Counted from the first letter of the stretch, positions 1 through 9,747 are shown. The stretch is 64,000 bases of DNA from Brevundimonas sp. UBA6550 (GCF_002434505.1 NZ_DJKE01000005.1:1-64000), one strand, 5' to 3'. The notes: generated from the letters alone by a model not told the origin. Numbers and translations are program-made.

Positions 1-24
1 GAATGAGGGGTCCCTTTTAGGTGC

Positions 25-1836
25 CTAGGCCCCTCCTTGGGATCGGAGTGCATCGTGGGCCGTTTTCCGGCGTAGATGGGTCCCGACGGCAGCGACCAGG
101 TCTTGGTCCGCGTCATCCTCGAACGCCCCTTCGCGCGGCTCCCCGCCCGACAGTTCTGTCATCGCGTCGATGACGTCGGTCAGCAGCCGCGCGGTCTGCG
201 CCGCCTGGCCCTCGTCCGGTGCCACGCCCCGCGAGGCCAGGACCGCCATGTCGACGCGGCCGATGATCGACCCGTCGTGCCTAATCCGGCAGAAGAAGCC
301 GGTGGGCAGCATCAGCAGCGTCTCGCGCTCGCCGGCCTTCACCTCGCACACCAGCCGGACACCCAAGCCTTGCATGGCCCGCTGGATGCGAAGACGCGCC
401 GCCTGGCGGGTCGGTTCATCTTCGTCCTGGAGCCCGTCGCGAAGATCGCGGACCCGCGCCAGGTGCTCTTCCGGTGTGACCGCGCCACGCGCCGCCGCCA
501 GTTGTTCAGCGACCTCGTCCCGCTGCGTTTCCAGCGCGGTGATCTCCTTCCGCACGCCCAACAGTTCTTCGACGACGGCGGGGTCGTCCTCGACCAGCGC
601 CAGCACCTTCGCTAGGCGCCGGGCTTTTTCGCCCTGATCGGCGAGCGCCTTCTCGATCGAGGCCAGCGAGCGCGCCAGGGTGCCGGTCTCGTCGACCTTG
701 GCGAAGTGCTGGTCATCCAGCGCTAGGTGAAGAATTTCGTCCAGGACAGCGCTTTCCAGCGGCCCATAGGCGAACGACGCCTTCTGGCTGCAATCGCCCG
801 AGCGAGCAGCGTGGTTGCAGCGGAGGTAGCGCCGCTCGCCGCTGGTCAAGCGCAGGTGCATACGGTTGTCGCACTCGCCGCACCGGACCAGGCCAGCGAA
901 GAGGTTCGCAACGTTCCCGGTATGACGCCCGCCGAGGCGCGGCCCGGTCTTACGAGCCTGGACGGCCGCCCGCGCACGGGCCACCAGATCGGCGTCGACG
1001 ATGCGCGGGTAATAACCGACCAGCTTCTCCGTGAACTTCGTCCGCTTGGACTTCGACGTGTTCGAGAAGCCGGGCTGATAATCGCCCTCGACCGCTGGCT
1101 GAGCCAGCATCAGACGGATGCTGGCGATCTCCCAGGTGCGCGGCTTGCCGTCGGCTCGCGGCAGACCCCACGCCACCTCGCCGCGTTCGTTCAGAGTCTT
1201 AGCGATCCACCGCGCCCCTTTCCCATCCGCCGCCATCTCGTAAACTTCGCGGACGATGCCGGCGCGATAGTCATCCACTTCAAAGCCGCTGCGATCCGGC
1301 AGCACCTTCAGCCAGCCAGGCGCCTTGGCGGTGATGACCGTGCCCTTCTCTTTGGCCTTCGCCATCTTCTTGGTCAGGGCATCCAGGACGCGCTCGGATT
1401 TTTGCTGGGACTCTTTGAACGCGAGGTTCCCCCGGAGCATGGCTTCGATCTCGGGCATCAGATCGCCCGTCAGCGACGTCGCGTCGTAAACGCGCCCGCC
1501 GTCGACAACGGCGATACGCAGCCCCAAGCCGCAGAGTTCGCGCATCCACGGCACCATGACGTGGTGACCTTGCCGCGAGAGGCGATCCAGCTTCTCGACC
1601 ACCAGGACGGCCGGCATGGCGACCTCGCCGGCTCGGACCCTGTTAGCGAACTTGCCCAGATTGCCTTCTGTTAGGTGGGCGCCTTTCCAGGCCGACTGGC
1701 CCAGGTCTTCAATCACCTCGCGGATCGGCCAGCCCTGGCGGAGGCAGAACGCCAGGATGTCCTGGGTCTGGCGCTCCTTACTGTGGCCCTTCTCCTGCTT
1801 TGGGTCGCTGAAGCGGATATAAGGGATAGCGTCCAT
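25..1836 (-). CDS. Large serine recombinase (site-specific integrase)
   Basis: About 603 aa. It should integrate or excise a mobile element by serine-recombinase strand exchange. The N-terminal resolvase domain carries YIRFSDPKQ, so Ser10 is the likely nucleophile, followed by the KLDRLSR motif. A recombinase domain covers roughly residues 175-290. A zinc ribbon follows, with C-x2-C at about 319/322 (RCGECDN) and further Cys at 340 and 349. A coiled-coil-rich C-terminus completes the large serine integrase plan. The frame is open back to 1914, but MDAIPY at 1836 is preferred because the catalytic motif follows at once, a GAGG-like ribosome site precedes it, and longer starts would read across the presumed attachment site. 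The gene points out of the element into a broken radical SAM gene. No phage or conjugation genes are visible because the element continues past position 1. Confidence 0.9.
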   Translation of the reverse strand: MDAIPYIRFSDPKQEKGHSKERQTQDILAFCLRQGWPIREVIEDLGQSAWKGAHLTEGNLGKFANRVRAGEVAMPAVLVVEKLDRLSRQGHHVMVPWMRELCGLGLRIAVVDGGRVYDATSLTGDLMPEIEAMLRGNLAFKESQQKSERVLDALTKKMAKAKEKGTVITAKAPGWLKVLPDRSGFEVDDYRAGIVREVYEMAADGKGARWIAKTLNERGEVAWGLPRADGKPRTWEIASIRLMLAQPAVEGDYQPGFSNTSKSKRTKFTEKLVGYYPRIVDADLVARARAAVQARKTGPRLGGRHTGNVANLFAGLVRCGECDNRMHLRLTSGERRYLRCNHAARSGDCSQKASFAYGPLESAVLDEILHLALDDQHFAKVDETGTLARSLASIEKALADQGEKARRLAKVLALVEDDPAVVEELLGVRKEITALETQRDEVAEQLAAARGAVTPEEHLARVRDLRDGLQDEDEPTRQAARLRIQRAMQGLGVRLVCEVKAGERETLLMLPTGFFCRIRHDGSIIGRVDMAVLASRGVAPDEGQAAQTARLLTDVIDAMTELSGGEPREGAFEDDADQDLVAAVGTHLRRKTAHDALRSQGGA

Positions 1837-1861
1837 GTCGGCCTCGAATTCGTCGATCTTG

Positions 1862-1904
1862 GCTGTGTAACAGGCAAACATTGCTGCATCTACTGTTACG
1901 CCCG
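1862..1904. other. Presumed attachment-site junction (attL/attR) of the integrative element
   Basis: Homology to the radical SAM gene begins abruptly near 1885, at the codons for CIYCYARP, and the recombinase gene starts 49 bases away on the other strand. The junction is spanned by an imperfect dyad with 7-bp perfect arms, GTAACAG (1867-1873) and CTGTTAC (1893-1899), centred near 1883. Serine integrase sites are typically imperfect inverted repeats around a 2-bp crossover. The dyad and the homology break are seen directly; the crossover position is inferred. Confidence 0.6.
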
Positions 1905-2757
1905 TCCGTCCCATGCCTGGATGGGCCTATCCCCGGGCCTGGATTTCGAGAGCCGCATCTTCTTCAAGCCCCAGGCCGCACGTCTGCTGGAACAGGCCTT
2001 CCTCGCACCCCGATACCGATGCAAGCGCATCCACATAGGCGGCAACACCGACCCCTATCAGCCGGTCGAGCGTGATCTGGGATCGACCCGTTCGATCCTG
2101 GAGGTCATGCGGCGGTTCAACCATCCGTTCAGCATCATCACCAAGTCGGTTCTGATCGGACGCGACGCCGACATTCTGGGGCCGATGGGCAAGGCGGGCC
2201 TGGCCTCGGCCTTCGTCTCCATCACCACCCTGGATCGCGGACTGGCCCGCGCGATGGAGCCGCGCGCCTCCACCCCCGCCAAACGGCTGGAGGCCATTTC
2301 CCGACTGGCGGAGGCGGGCTGTCCGGTCGGCGTGGGGTTCGCCCCGGTCATTCCAGGCCTGAACGACCACGAACTGGAGTCGATTCTGGAAGCCGCGGCC
2401 AAGGCTGGGGCGACGCGGGCCATGTATGTGACGCTGCGCCTGCCGTTGGAGATCAAGGATCTGTTCCGCGAATGGCTGGCCGACGCCCGCCCGGACCGGG
2501 CCGCGCGGGTCATGTCGCTTATCCGCCAGACCCGGGGCGGCAAGGATTACGACGCCGACTGGTCCCAGCGGATGAAGGGCACGGGCCCGGTCGCCGAGCT
2601 GATCGGCGCGCGGTTCAAGGCGGCGGTCAAACGCTACGGTCTGGACACGCCTCACCGTTTGCTGGACGAGACGCAGTTCCGCGTGCCCCCCGACGCCCGG
2701 CCGCAGATGGATCTGTTCGACCTGCCCCAGACCGCCGCCGAAATCAGGATTGCCTGA
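1885..2757 (+). pseudogene. PA0069-family radical SAM protein, 5' truncated by element insertion
   Basis: About 290 residues of a SplB-like (COG1533) radical SAM protein. The C-terminal part is intact: CIYCYARPSHAW, LSPGLDFESRIFFKP, HIGGNTDPYQPVE, and a C-terminus that looks complete. In this family the cluster motif normally reads RGCEHGC[IV]YC. Here the residues before CIYC are GKHC, so the first cysteine of the CxxxCxxC motif is replaced by Gly and everything upstream is unrelated sequence antisense to the recombinase. The frame stays open from 1675, but that extension shows no homology. The remnant is probably inactive unless an N-terminal part is restored on excision. The missing roughly 60-80 N-terminal codons should lie at the far end of the element, outside the window. 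Confidence 0.8.
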
Positions 2758-2799
2758 CAGCCACGCTTGAGGTTAGCGTCCCTCGTCCTGGGGAATGTC

Positions 2800-3633
2800 A
2801 TGATCCAACGTCTATCGGCGCTCGTCGGCCTGGCCGCGCTTCTTTCCGGCTGCGTCGCCGTGGACGTGCCGGAAGGCGAGTTCTTCTATCCCGACGCGCG
2901 GGTGAGGGCCGAAAAGATGGTCCTGACGCCCGGCCCCGCCGTGGCGGGCGGCGAGCCCCTGTCCCTGCCCTATTCCGGCGGCGCGGTCGCCGCGACGCGG
3001 GTCAGGACGGGCCGAGCGGATGCGCCCTTGATCCTGTACTGCGGCGGCAACCTGTTTCGGCGCGGCGTCAATGGGGCGGCGGTCGCGCGCGAACTGGCGC
3101 CGTTCGGCGATGTGCTGATGTTCGACTATCCCGGATCGGGCGACACGCCGGGCCACGCCGATTTCGCCAGCTATCGCGCCGCCGGAGAGGTCATCGCCGC
3201 CAGCGCCCGCGCCCAGGCCGATGCGGAGGGGCGCCGGCTGATCGCCTGGGGCCACTCTTTGGGCGGTCCTGTGTGCGCCGAGGCCGCACGCCTCATTCGC
3301 GCCGACGCGGTGGTGCTGGAGGCCACGACGCCGACGGCCCGCGCGGCGGTGGACCAGATGCTGGGGCTGTGGCGGCCCCTGATCCGCGTCCAGATGGCCG
3401 ACGCCCTGGCGACCGTCGACGTGCCGGCCATGCTGGACGGCTATCCGGGGCGTGTCGTGGTGCTGGAGGCCGGGCGCGACCAGACCCTGCCGCCCGCGCT
3501 CAGCCGCATTCTGGCCAAGGCTCTGGAGACGCGCGGCGTGGACGTTCGGCGCCTGGTCTTCCCCCGCGCCGACCACGGCGACATTCCCGACCAGCCCGAC
3601 TTCGCCGCTCGCGTCGGGGCCGCCCTGAATTAG
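2800..3633 (+). CDS. Alpha/beta hydrolase lipoprotein
   Basis: 277 aa. The N-terminus is a lipoprotein signal with lipobox LLSGC (Cys18), so it is probably anchored on the periplasmic side. An alpha/beta hydrolase fold follows: the LILYCGGN strand and oxyanion region, FDYPGSGDTPG, nucleophile elbow GHSLGG (Ser153), an acidic candidate in LEAGRDQ and a C-terminal His in RADHGD. The substrate is unknown; hydrolases of this type are often annotated as serine aminopeptidase-like. ATG 2800 was chosen because GGGGAA sits just upstream and the signal peptide starts there; an earlier TTG at 2767 adds only non-signal residues. The stop overlaps the stop of the convergent gene by a few bases. Confidence 0.75.
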   Translation: MIQRLSALVGLAALLSGCVAVDVPEGEFFYPDARVRAEKMVLTPGPAVAGGEPLSLPYSGGAVAATRVRTGRADAPLILYCGGNLFRRGVNGAAVARELAPFGDVLMFDYPGSGDTPGHADFASYRAAGEVIAASARAQADAEGRRLIAWGHSLGGPVCAEAARLIRADAVVLEATTPTARAAVDQMLGLWRPLIRVQMADALATVDVPAMLDGYPGRVVVLEAGRDQTLPPALSRILAKALETRGVDVRRLVFPRADHGDIPDQPDFAARVGAALN

Positions 3634-4037
3634 TCGTCTGCGGCCGACGGGTCGATGGCGCGGGTCACCAGATCGCGCCAGGTCGGATCGCTGTCGTCGA
3701 CCAGATCGACATCCTCCATCAGGGCCACCGCGCCCTCCCCGTCCGGCAGGATCAGACCCAGGACCTCCATCTCCTCGCCGTCGGCGCCCAGATGGCTTTC
3801 GGCCTGGACCGCGACGGCCGCCTGTTCGCCGTCCTCGTCCCACCAGATCACCGGCTGCGGCAGGTCCATGACGATGGGACGCGGATCGTCGGTGTCGGCC
3901 AGCGCGAAGATGGCGCGCCGCGCCTGCACGTCGTCCAGCGTCGCGACCGCCCCGGTGAACGGCTTCAGCCGGCTCCAGTCGTCGGCGTCGAAACCGCCGC
4001 CGTCTTCCTCTCCAAGGTCGTCGGTCATCTGGGTCAT
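3630..4037 (-). CDS. Conserved hypothetical acidic protein
   Basis: About 135 aa, strongly acidic, without signal peptide, membrane segment or cysteine motif. I do not recognise a family. It starts just downstream of the stop of the RNA methyltransferase gene on the same strand, preceded by an AGGA-like ribosome site, so the two are probably cotranscribed. A second Met three codons later (4028) is an alternative start. The longer open frame back to 4160 overlaps the methyltransferase and is rejected. The phrase VIWWDEDGEQAA suggests a small folded domain. Its stop overlaps that of the convergent lipoprotein gene, leaving no room for a terminator between them. Confidence 0.65.
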   Translation of the reverse strand: MTQMTDDLGEEDGGGFDADDWSRLKPFTGAVATLDDVQARRAIFALADTDDPRPIVMDLPQPVIWWDEDGEQAAVAVQAESHLGADGEEMEVLGLILPDGEGAVALMEDVDLVDDSDPTWRDLVTRAIDPSAADD

Positions 4038-4044
4038 GATCGTC

Positions 4045-5289
4045 CTATCGTCTGAAAACGCCGACCAGTTCGACATGGGCGGACCACAGGAACTGGTCGA
4101 TCGGCGTGACCGTCTCCAGCCGGAACCCGGCGTCGAGCAGGACGCGGGCGTCGCGCGCAAAGGTCTGGGGATTGCACGACACCCCCACGACGACGGCGGC
4201 CTTGGTCGTGGCGATCTGCGCCGTCTGTTCGATGGCCCCGGCGCGGGGCGGGTCGAAAACGATGGCGTCGCACCCCTTCAGGTCATAGGGCGTCATCGGG
4301 CGGCGAAACAGATCGCGCGCCTCGGCTGTGATCGCCTTCATGCCCCTGGCCGAACCGACGGCGGATTTCAGGGCGTCGATGCCGGGCTTCGACGCATCGG
4401 CGGCGACGACCGGGGCGACCGTCGCCAGGGGGAAGGTGAAGGTTCCCGCGCCGCAGAACAGGTCCGCGACCTTCCTGGCGCCCTTTACGGCCGCGACCGC
4501 GCGCGATGTCATGGCCAGTTCGGCCGGGGGCGCCGCCTGCAGGAAGCCGCCGGCCGGCAAAGCGACCGTCGCCGGTCCGAAGGCCACCATCGGCTGGCGC
4601 GCCATCACCAGGGTTTCGCCCGCCAGGCTCAGTCGCGCCAGGTCGGCCCGGTGCGCGGCCTGAACCGCCTGGGCGCGCGCGTCGGCGGACAGTCCGCCGC
4701 GCGATCGCCGCTCCACCCCCGTCACATCGACGTCCAGCCCCGCCAGGGTCCAGGTGACGTGCAGCGTCGGGGCGGATTTGGGATGTTCAAAGAGGGCCGC
4801 CGCCACCTGCGCCAGGGCGGGAATGGCCTGAACGATGCGGGCGTCCGCCACCGGGCAGGCGGTGACCTCGACCAGACGCCAGGACCGCCGCGCCTTGAAC
4901 CCCAGCACGACGCGGCCGTCCGCATCGCGACGAGCGTGCAGGGCCACGCGACGACGGCTGCCCGGCGGCGTGGCGATGGTCGCCTCGATCTCCGTCTCGA
5001 TCCGTTCGCGCGTCAGCGCCAGACGGACTTGATCGCGCTTCCAGTCCAGATAGGGCTGTTCGGCCCAGTGCTGCAGCGAACAGCCGCCGCAGTCGCCGTA
5101 CTGGGGCGAGACCGGCGCGATCCGATCCGGGCTGGGGGTGACGATCTCGACGCCTTCCAACCGGCCGTCCACGACCTGGCCGCGCACCGTCTCACCGGGC
5201 AGCGTCAGGCTGGCGAACACCGGCCCCGCTGGCGTGCGGGCGACGCCGTCGCCCTGGCCGCCGACGCGGTCGATCGTGAAAGTCTCCAT
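4045..5289 (-). CDS. Class I SAM-dependent RNA methyltransferase (RlmD/TrmA-like, COG2265)
   Basis: 414 aa, a predicted uracil-C5 RNA methyltransferase. It has an N-terminal TRAM-like segment (IDRVGGQGDGVAR), an iron-sulfur region (YGDCGGCSLQHW, plus a later TACPVAD Cys), SAM-binding motif DLFCGAGTFTFPLA, FDPPRAG, and catalytic GVSCNPQTFARD. The cluster normally uses Cys-x5-Cys-x2-Cys plus a distal Cys. Here the first position appears to be Ser (SPQYGDCGGC), so a three-Cys or altered cluster is possible. METFTID at 5289 is preferred over an upstream in-frame start at 5352 because the domain starts immediately. Whether the target is 23S rRNA or tRNA cannot be told from sequence alone. Confidence 0.85.
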   Translation of the reverse strand: METFTIDRVGGQGDGVARTPAGPVFASLTLPGETVRGQVVDGRLEGVEIVTPSPDRIAPVSPQYGDCGGCSLQHWAEQPYLDWKRDQVRLALTRERIETEIEATIATPPGSRRRVALHARRDADGRVVLGFKARRSWRLVEVTACPVADARIVQAIPALAQVAAALFEHPKSAPTLHVTWTLAGLDVDVTGVERRSRGGLSADARAQAVQAAHRADLARLSLAGETLVMARQPMVAFGPATVALPAGGFLQAAPPAELAMTSRAVAAVKGARKVADLFCGAGTFTFPLATVAPVVAADASKPGIDALKSAVGSARGMKAITAEARDLFRRPMTPYDLKGCDAIVFDPPRAGAIEQTAQIATTKAAVVVGVSCNPQTFARDARVLLDAGFRLETVTPIDQFLWSAHVELVGVFRR

Positions 5290-5490
5290 CGCCGCGCTTC
5301 TAGCCGCCGCCGAAAGACCGCTCAAGTCGCGGCGGGACGGACGTCCGGCCACTCGCCTGAAAGATGAACGAAGATGAACGGAGCACTCAAATGCCGTTCA
5401 GCTTCGCTGTCTTAAATCGGACTGCAACGAGACACGAGGCTTGCCGTTAACCGTTGACGGAAATCGTTCGGTCCTCGGAAGGGTTGAAAA

Positions 5491-6156
5491 ATGCGTCTCT
5501 CCAAGTCTTCGCTCGCCGCCGCAGCCGCCGTGGCGCTCGGCGTCACCGCCGCCCCGATGGCGGCTTCGGCTCAGAACTATTACGGATACGGCTACAGCCA
5601 GAACTACGGCACGGGCGGTTATGCGCCGTCCTACAACTATGGTCGCGGATACCCGTCCTACGACCCCTGCTCGCGTGAGCGTCAGGGCCGCACCGGCGCG
5701 GGCGCCGTGATCGGCGGCGGCGCGGGCGCCGTCATCGGGTCGCAGCTGGCCGCGCGCGGTCGTCGCACCGAGGGCAGCATCCTGGGCGGCGTGCTCGGCG
5801 CCGTGGTCGGCTCTCAGGTCGGCCGCTCCAGCTCCGACGCCTGCCGCAGCTATCAGAGCAGCTATGGCTCCAGCGGTTATTACAACCAGGGCTACAGCCA
5901 GCCGACCTACGGCTACTACGACAACCGCTATACCGGCGATCAGGGCTATCGTTACGACGACTACGACCGTCGTTCCGACTACGCCTATGACGGCGGCGGC
6001 TACTACGACGAGCGCTCTCGCCCGGTCGACTCCTACCGCAATTCCGACGGTTGCCGCCTAGCCGAAAGCCAGATTCGTCTGCCCGATGGTCGCACGGACA
6101 CGCGCTACGTCCGCACCTGCCCCGACCAGTACGGCCGCTATCGCGTCGTCGATTAA
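5491..6156 (+). CDS. Secreted Tyr/Gly-rich glycine-zipper protein
   Basis: 221 aa with a clear signal peptide (cleavage near ASAQ, about residue 27). The mature part begins with Tyr/Gly/Asn-rich repeats. A glycine-zipper segment follows (GAGAVIGGGAGAVIGSQLA and GGVLGAVVGSQVG), typical of outer-membrane-associated glycine zipper 2TM proteins, then another Tyr/Asp/Arg-rich tail. Two Cys flank the zipper (DPCSRE and DACRSY), and two more lie near the C-terminus, compatible with disulfides. The start has a GGAAGGG ribosome site. It stands alone and is followed by a strong terminator hairpin. Its role is unknown; envelope or surface function is inferred. Confidence 0.8.
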   Translation: MRLSKSSLAAAAAVALGVTAAPMAASAQNYYGYGYSQNYGTGGYAPSYNYGRGYPSYDPCSRERQGRTGAGAVIGGGAGAVIGSQLAARGRRTEGSILGGVLGAVVGSQVGRSSSDACRSYQSSYGSSGYYNQGYSQPTYGYYDNRYTGDQGYRYDDYDRRSDYAYDGGGYYDERSRPVDSYRNSDGCRLAESQIRLPDGRTDTRYVRTCPDQYGRYRVVD

Positions 6157-6193
6157 TTTTCAGCCCCCCTGTCGATCGACGATGTGACGGGAG

Positions 6194-6230
6194 CCGCCGG
6201 AGGATCAGTCCTCCGGCGGTTTCTCTTTGT
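6194..6230 (+). terminator. Rho-independent terminator
   Basis: An 11-bp perfect stem (ccgccggagga / tcctccggcgg) with a 4-base tcag loop, followed by TTTCTCTTT. It lies 38 bases after the glycine-zipper gene. It sits between convergent genes, so it could also serve the methyltransferase on the other strand. Confidence 0.85.
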
Positions 6231-6258
6231 CGGAAGGGCGCGTTTGACGACGGTCGCC

Positions 6259-6990
6259 TCAGCCGCGCGTGGCCCAGAGCAGGAATTCGGTATTGCCGTC
6301 ACCGCCCGTGATCGGGCTGTCGGTCACGGCCTGAACCGCCCAGCCCAGATCTTCCAGCCAATCACGAACGCGCTGCACGGCGGCGGCGTGAGCGGCCGGA
6401 TCCTTGACCACGCCCTTCTTGCCGACCGACTTGGGACCATCGCCCTCGAACTGGGGTTTGACCAGGGTGATCAGGTCCGCGCCCGGCGAGGCCAGGACCA
6501 AGGCGGCTGGCAAAACCTTCGACAGGCTGATGAAGCTGGCGTCGCAGACGATCAGCGACGGCGGCAAGGGAATCCGTTCGGGCGTCAGGTCGCGCGCGTC
6601 GGTCCGCTCCAGGTTCACGACGCGGGGGTCGGCGGCGACCTCTGGATGAAGCTGGCCCGATCCGACATCGACCGCGAACACCCGCGCCGCACCACGATCC
6701 AGGCAGACCTCGGTGAAGCCGCCGGTGGAGGCGCCCACATCCAGCACCGTGCGCCCCTCGACCGCCACCGACCACAGGGTCAGGGCATGATCCAGCTTCA
6801 AGGCGCCCCGACCCACCCAGCGGTGGGCCGGTTCGGCCTGGATTTCGGCGTCCTCGGCGACCTGTTCGGATGGCTTGGCGACCAGGCGGCCATCCGCCCT
6901 GACCCGCCCGGCCTCGATGGCGGCGCGGGCGCGGGCGCGGGTGTCGAACAGCCCTCGCGAGACCAGCAACTGGTCTATGCGGGACTTCAC
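6259..6990 (-). CDS. tlyA: TlyA-family rRNA 2'-O-methyltransferase
   Basis: 243 aa, the usual length for TlyA/hemolysin A family proteins, which methylate ribosomal RNA at cytidine 2'-OH. An N-terminal S4 RNA-binding domain ([20 protein letters not shown]) is followed by an FtsJ-like Rossmann domain with [36 protein letters not shown] and KPQFEG. The start ATG overlaps the valS stop as ATGA, so the two are translationally coupled in a valS-tlyA unit. In C. crescentus-like genomes the popZ-valS neighbourhood is similar (from memory). Despite the historical hemolysin name there is no secretion signal. Confidence 0.88.
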   Translation of the reverse strand: MKSRIDQLLVSRGLFDTRARARAAIEAGRVRADGRLVAKPSEQVAEDAEIQAEPAHRWVGRGALKLDHALTLWSVAVEGRTVLDVGASTGGFTEVCLDRGAARVFAVDVGSGQLHPEVAADPRVVNLERTDARDLTPERIPLPPSLIVCDASFISLSKVLPAALVLASPGADLITLVKPQFEGDGPKSVGKKGVVKDPAAHAAAVQRVRDWLEDLGWAVQAVTDSPITGGDGNTEFLLWATRG

Positions 6991-9719
6991 CCGATCTCGC
7001 TGAGACGCGCCAAGGCCGCCTGCAGCTTGACCTTGCCTGCCTCGGCCTCGGCCAGTTTGGCGCGCTGTTCCTCCACCACGTCCGGCGCGGCGCGCGAAAC
7101 GAAGTTGGGATTGCCCAGCTTCTTGTTCACATGGCCGATGTCGCTGTCGAAGACGGCGATCTCCTTCTCCAGACGCGACCGTTCGGCGGTCAGGTCGATG
7201 ACGCCAGCCAGCGACAGGGCGACGGTCGAACCACCGGACACGAAGGTCACGGCGCCGGTCGGCGCCGCGTCCGCCGAACCGACCTCGGACACCCGCCCCA
7301 GGGTCAGGATCAGGTCGCGGTGACGGGCGATCCGCTCGGCCGTGACAGCATCGGGCGCGACGAAGGCCAGCGGCGGCTTGGCCGAAGGCGGCACGTTCAT
7401 TTCGGCGCGCAGCCCCCGGATTTCACCGACCAGATCGACCAGCCAGCCGATCTCGGCCTCTGCCGAGGCGTCGATGAAGGCGTCCGGCAGGACCGGCCAT
7501 TCGGCGCCGATCAGCAGGGTCTCGCGCGCCGGACCTTCCTTGCCCAGTTCGGCCCACAGTTCCTCGGTGATGAAGGGCATGACCGGGTGCAGCAGCTTCA
7601 GCGTCTGATCCAGGGTCCAGGCCGTCATGGCGCGCGTTTCGACCTTGGCGATCTCGTCCGATCCCTGGAACACCGGCTTGGCCAGTTCCAGATACCAGTC
7701 GCAGAAGACGTTCCAGACGAAGCGGTAAAGCGCCCCCGCAGCATCGTCGAAGCGCCCACCCTCGATGGCGTCCGACACGGCGCGTTCGGCCTTGGTCAGT
7801 TCGCCGCGAATCCAGCGGTTGATCGTCTGCTCGACGGTGGGGGGATCGAAGCCCTCGACGCGACGCGCCTCGTTCATCTGGCTGAAGCGCGCGGCGTTCC
7901 ATAGCTTGGTGCCGAAGTTGCGATAACCCTCGATCCGCTGCTTCGACAACTTGATGTCGCGCGTGCCCGACAGGATGGCCATGGTGAAGCGCAAGGGATC
8001 GGCGCCCAGCTCGTCGATGATGCCCAGCGGGTCGATGACGTTGCCCTTGGACTTCGACATCTTCTGGCCCTTCTCGTCGCGGACCAGACCATTGATGATG
8101 ACGCGCTTGAACGGAACCTCGCCGTCCATGAAATGCAGGCCCATCATCATCATCCGAGCGACCCAGAAGAAGATGATGTCCGCCGCCGTGACCAGGTCGC
8201 TGGTCGGATAGAACCGCTCCAGATCCTCGGTCTTCTCGGGCCAGCCCATGGTCGAGAACGGCCACAGGGCCGAGGAGAACCAGGTATCCAGAACGTCCTC
8301 GTCCTGGGTCAGGGCGACCTCGGAATCATAGTCCGCCATCGCCTGTTCGCGCGCGTCCTCTTCCGTTTCGGCGACATAGATTTCGCCGTTCGGACCATAC
8401 CAGGCCGGGATGCGGTGCCCCCACCACAGCTGGCGCGAAATGCACCATGGCTCGATGTTGCGCAGCCATTCGAAATAGATCTTCTCGTAGGACTTCGGCT
8501 CGAACACCGTGTCGCCCTGCTCCACCGCCTTCAGCGCGGGCTGGGCCAGGACCTTGGCGTCGACGTACCATTGGTCCGTCAGCCACGGCTCGATGACCAC
8601 GCCGGAGCGGTCGCCGTGCGGAACGACGTGTTTGGTCTTCTCGATCTCGCGCAGCCAGCCCTCTTCCTCGGCGCGGGCGACGATGGCCTTGCGCGCGGCG
8701 AAGCGGTCTTGCCCCACATAGTCCGAGGGCACGTCCGGCGTGTCGATGTCGGTGATACGGCCAAAGGCGTCCAGAATATTCAGCGACGGCAGACCCGCGC
8801 GCTTGCCCACGCCGAAGTCGTTGAAATCATGCGCCGGCGTGATCTTCACCGCGCCCGAACCCTTGGTCGGATCGGCGTAGTCGTCGGCGACGATGGGGAT
8901 GCGACGGCCGACGATGGGCAGGGTCACGAACTTGCCGACCAGACCGGCATAGCGTTCGTCGTCCGGGTGAACCGCCACGCCGGTGTCGCCCAGCATGGTT
9001 TCCGGCCGGGTCGTGGCGACGACGATGAAGTCGCGCGTCTCCCATTCCGTCGCCTTGCCGTCCTCGTCGAAGGCGACGGGGTGTTCATAGGTCACGCCGT
9101 CGGCCAGCGGATAGGCGAAGTGCCAATAGGCGCCGTCAACTTCGCGCTGCTCGACCTCCAGGTCGGAAATGGCGGTCTGGAAATGCGGATCCCAGTTCAC
9201 CAGCCGCTTGTCGCGATAGATCAGGCCTTCCTTGTGCAGTTGCACGAAGACCTTGCGCACGGCGGCGTTCAGCCCCTCGTCCAGGGTGAAGCGTTCGCGA
9301 GACCAGTCGCAAGACGCGCCGAGACGGCGCAGCTGGCGCACGATGGTCCCGCCGCTTTCAGCCTTCCACTCCCAGATCTTCTCGATGAAGGCGTCACGGC
9401 CCATATCGCGGCGGCCGATGTTGCCGCCCGCCGCCAGTTGGCGCTCCACCACCATCTGGGTGGCGATGCCGGCGTGGTCCGTGCCGGGCAGCCACAGCAC
9501 CGCCTTGCCCTTCATCCGGTGATAGCGGGCCAGGATGTCCTGCAGCGTGTTGTTCAGCGCATGGCCGATGTGCAGGCTGCCGGTCACGTTCGGCGGCGGA
9601 ATGACGATCGAATAGGCGCCCGCCGCGCCTTCCGTGCGGGGCGCGAACAGGCCGCTCTCTTCCCACTGGGCGTACAGGCGGGGCTCGGCGGCCTGGGGTT
9701 CGAAGGTCTTCTCAAGCAT
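6987..9719 (-). CDS. valS: Valyl-tRNA synthetase
   Basis: 910 aa, full length for a bacterial ValRS, which charges tRNA-Val in the cytoplasm. It has the HIGH-type motif [14 protein letters not shown] near the N-terminus, an editing (CP1) domain in the middle, the KMSKS motif [14 protein letters not shown], an anticodon-binding domain, and a C-terminal coiled-coil arm ([19 protein letters not shown]), as expected for ValRS. It lies downstream of popZ on the same strand with a weak hairpin between them, and overlaps tlyA by four bases. No truncation or frameshift is seen. Confidence 0.97.
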   Translation of the reverse strand: MLEKTFEPQAAEPRLYAQWEESGLFAPRTEGAAGAYSIVIPPPNVTGSLHIGHALNNTLQDILARYHRMKGKAVLWLPGTDHAGIATQMVVERQLAAGGNIGRRDMGRDAFIEKIWEWKAESGGTIVRQLRRLGASCDWSRERFTLDEGLNAAVRKVFVQLHKEGLIYRDKRLVNWDPHFQTAISDLEVEQREVDGAYWHFAYPLADGVTYEHPVAFDEDGKATEWETRDFIVVATTRPETMLGDTGVAVHPDDERYAGLVGKFVTLPIVGRRIPIVADDYADPTKGSGAVKITPAHDFNDFGVGKRAGLPSLNILDAFGRITDIDTPDVPSDYVGQDRFAARKAIVARAEEEGWLREIEKTKHVVPHGDRSGVVIEPWLTDQWYVDAKVLAQPALKAVEQGDTVFEPKSYEKIYFEWLRNIEPWCISRQLWWGHRIPAWYGPNGEIYVAETEEDAREQAMADYDSEVALTQDEDVLDTWFSSALWPFSTMGWPEKTEDLERFYPTSDLVTAADIIFFWVARMMMMGLHFMDGEVPFKRVIINGLVRDEKGQKMSKSKGNVIDPLGIIDELGADPLRFTMAILSGTRDIKLSKQRIEGYRNFGTKLWNAARFSQMNEARRVEGFDPPTVEQTINRWIRGELTKAERAVSDAIEGGRFDDAAGALYRFVWNVFCDWYLELAKPVFQGSDEIAKVETRAMTAWTLDQTLKLLHPVMPFITEELWAELGKEGPARETLLIGAEWPVLPDAFIDASAEAEIGWLVDLVGEIRGLRAEMNVPPSAKPPLAFVAPDAVTAERIARHRDLILTLGRVSEVGSADAAPTGAVTFVSGGSTVALSLAGVIDLTAERSRLEKEIAVFDSDIGHVNKKLGNPNFVSRAAPDVVEEQRAKLAEAEAGKVKLQAALARLSEIG

Positions 9720-9747
9720 GGGAGTCTGGTCTTTTGCAGAATGCGAA

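Noticed and set aside
1675..1884. Upstream extension of the radical SAM open frame as a true N-terminus
   Set aside because: It is antisense to the recombinase coding region and bears no similarity to the family N-terminus.
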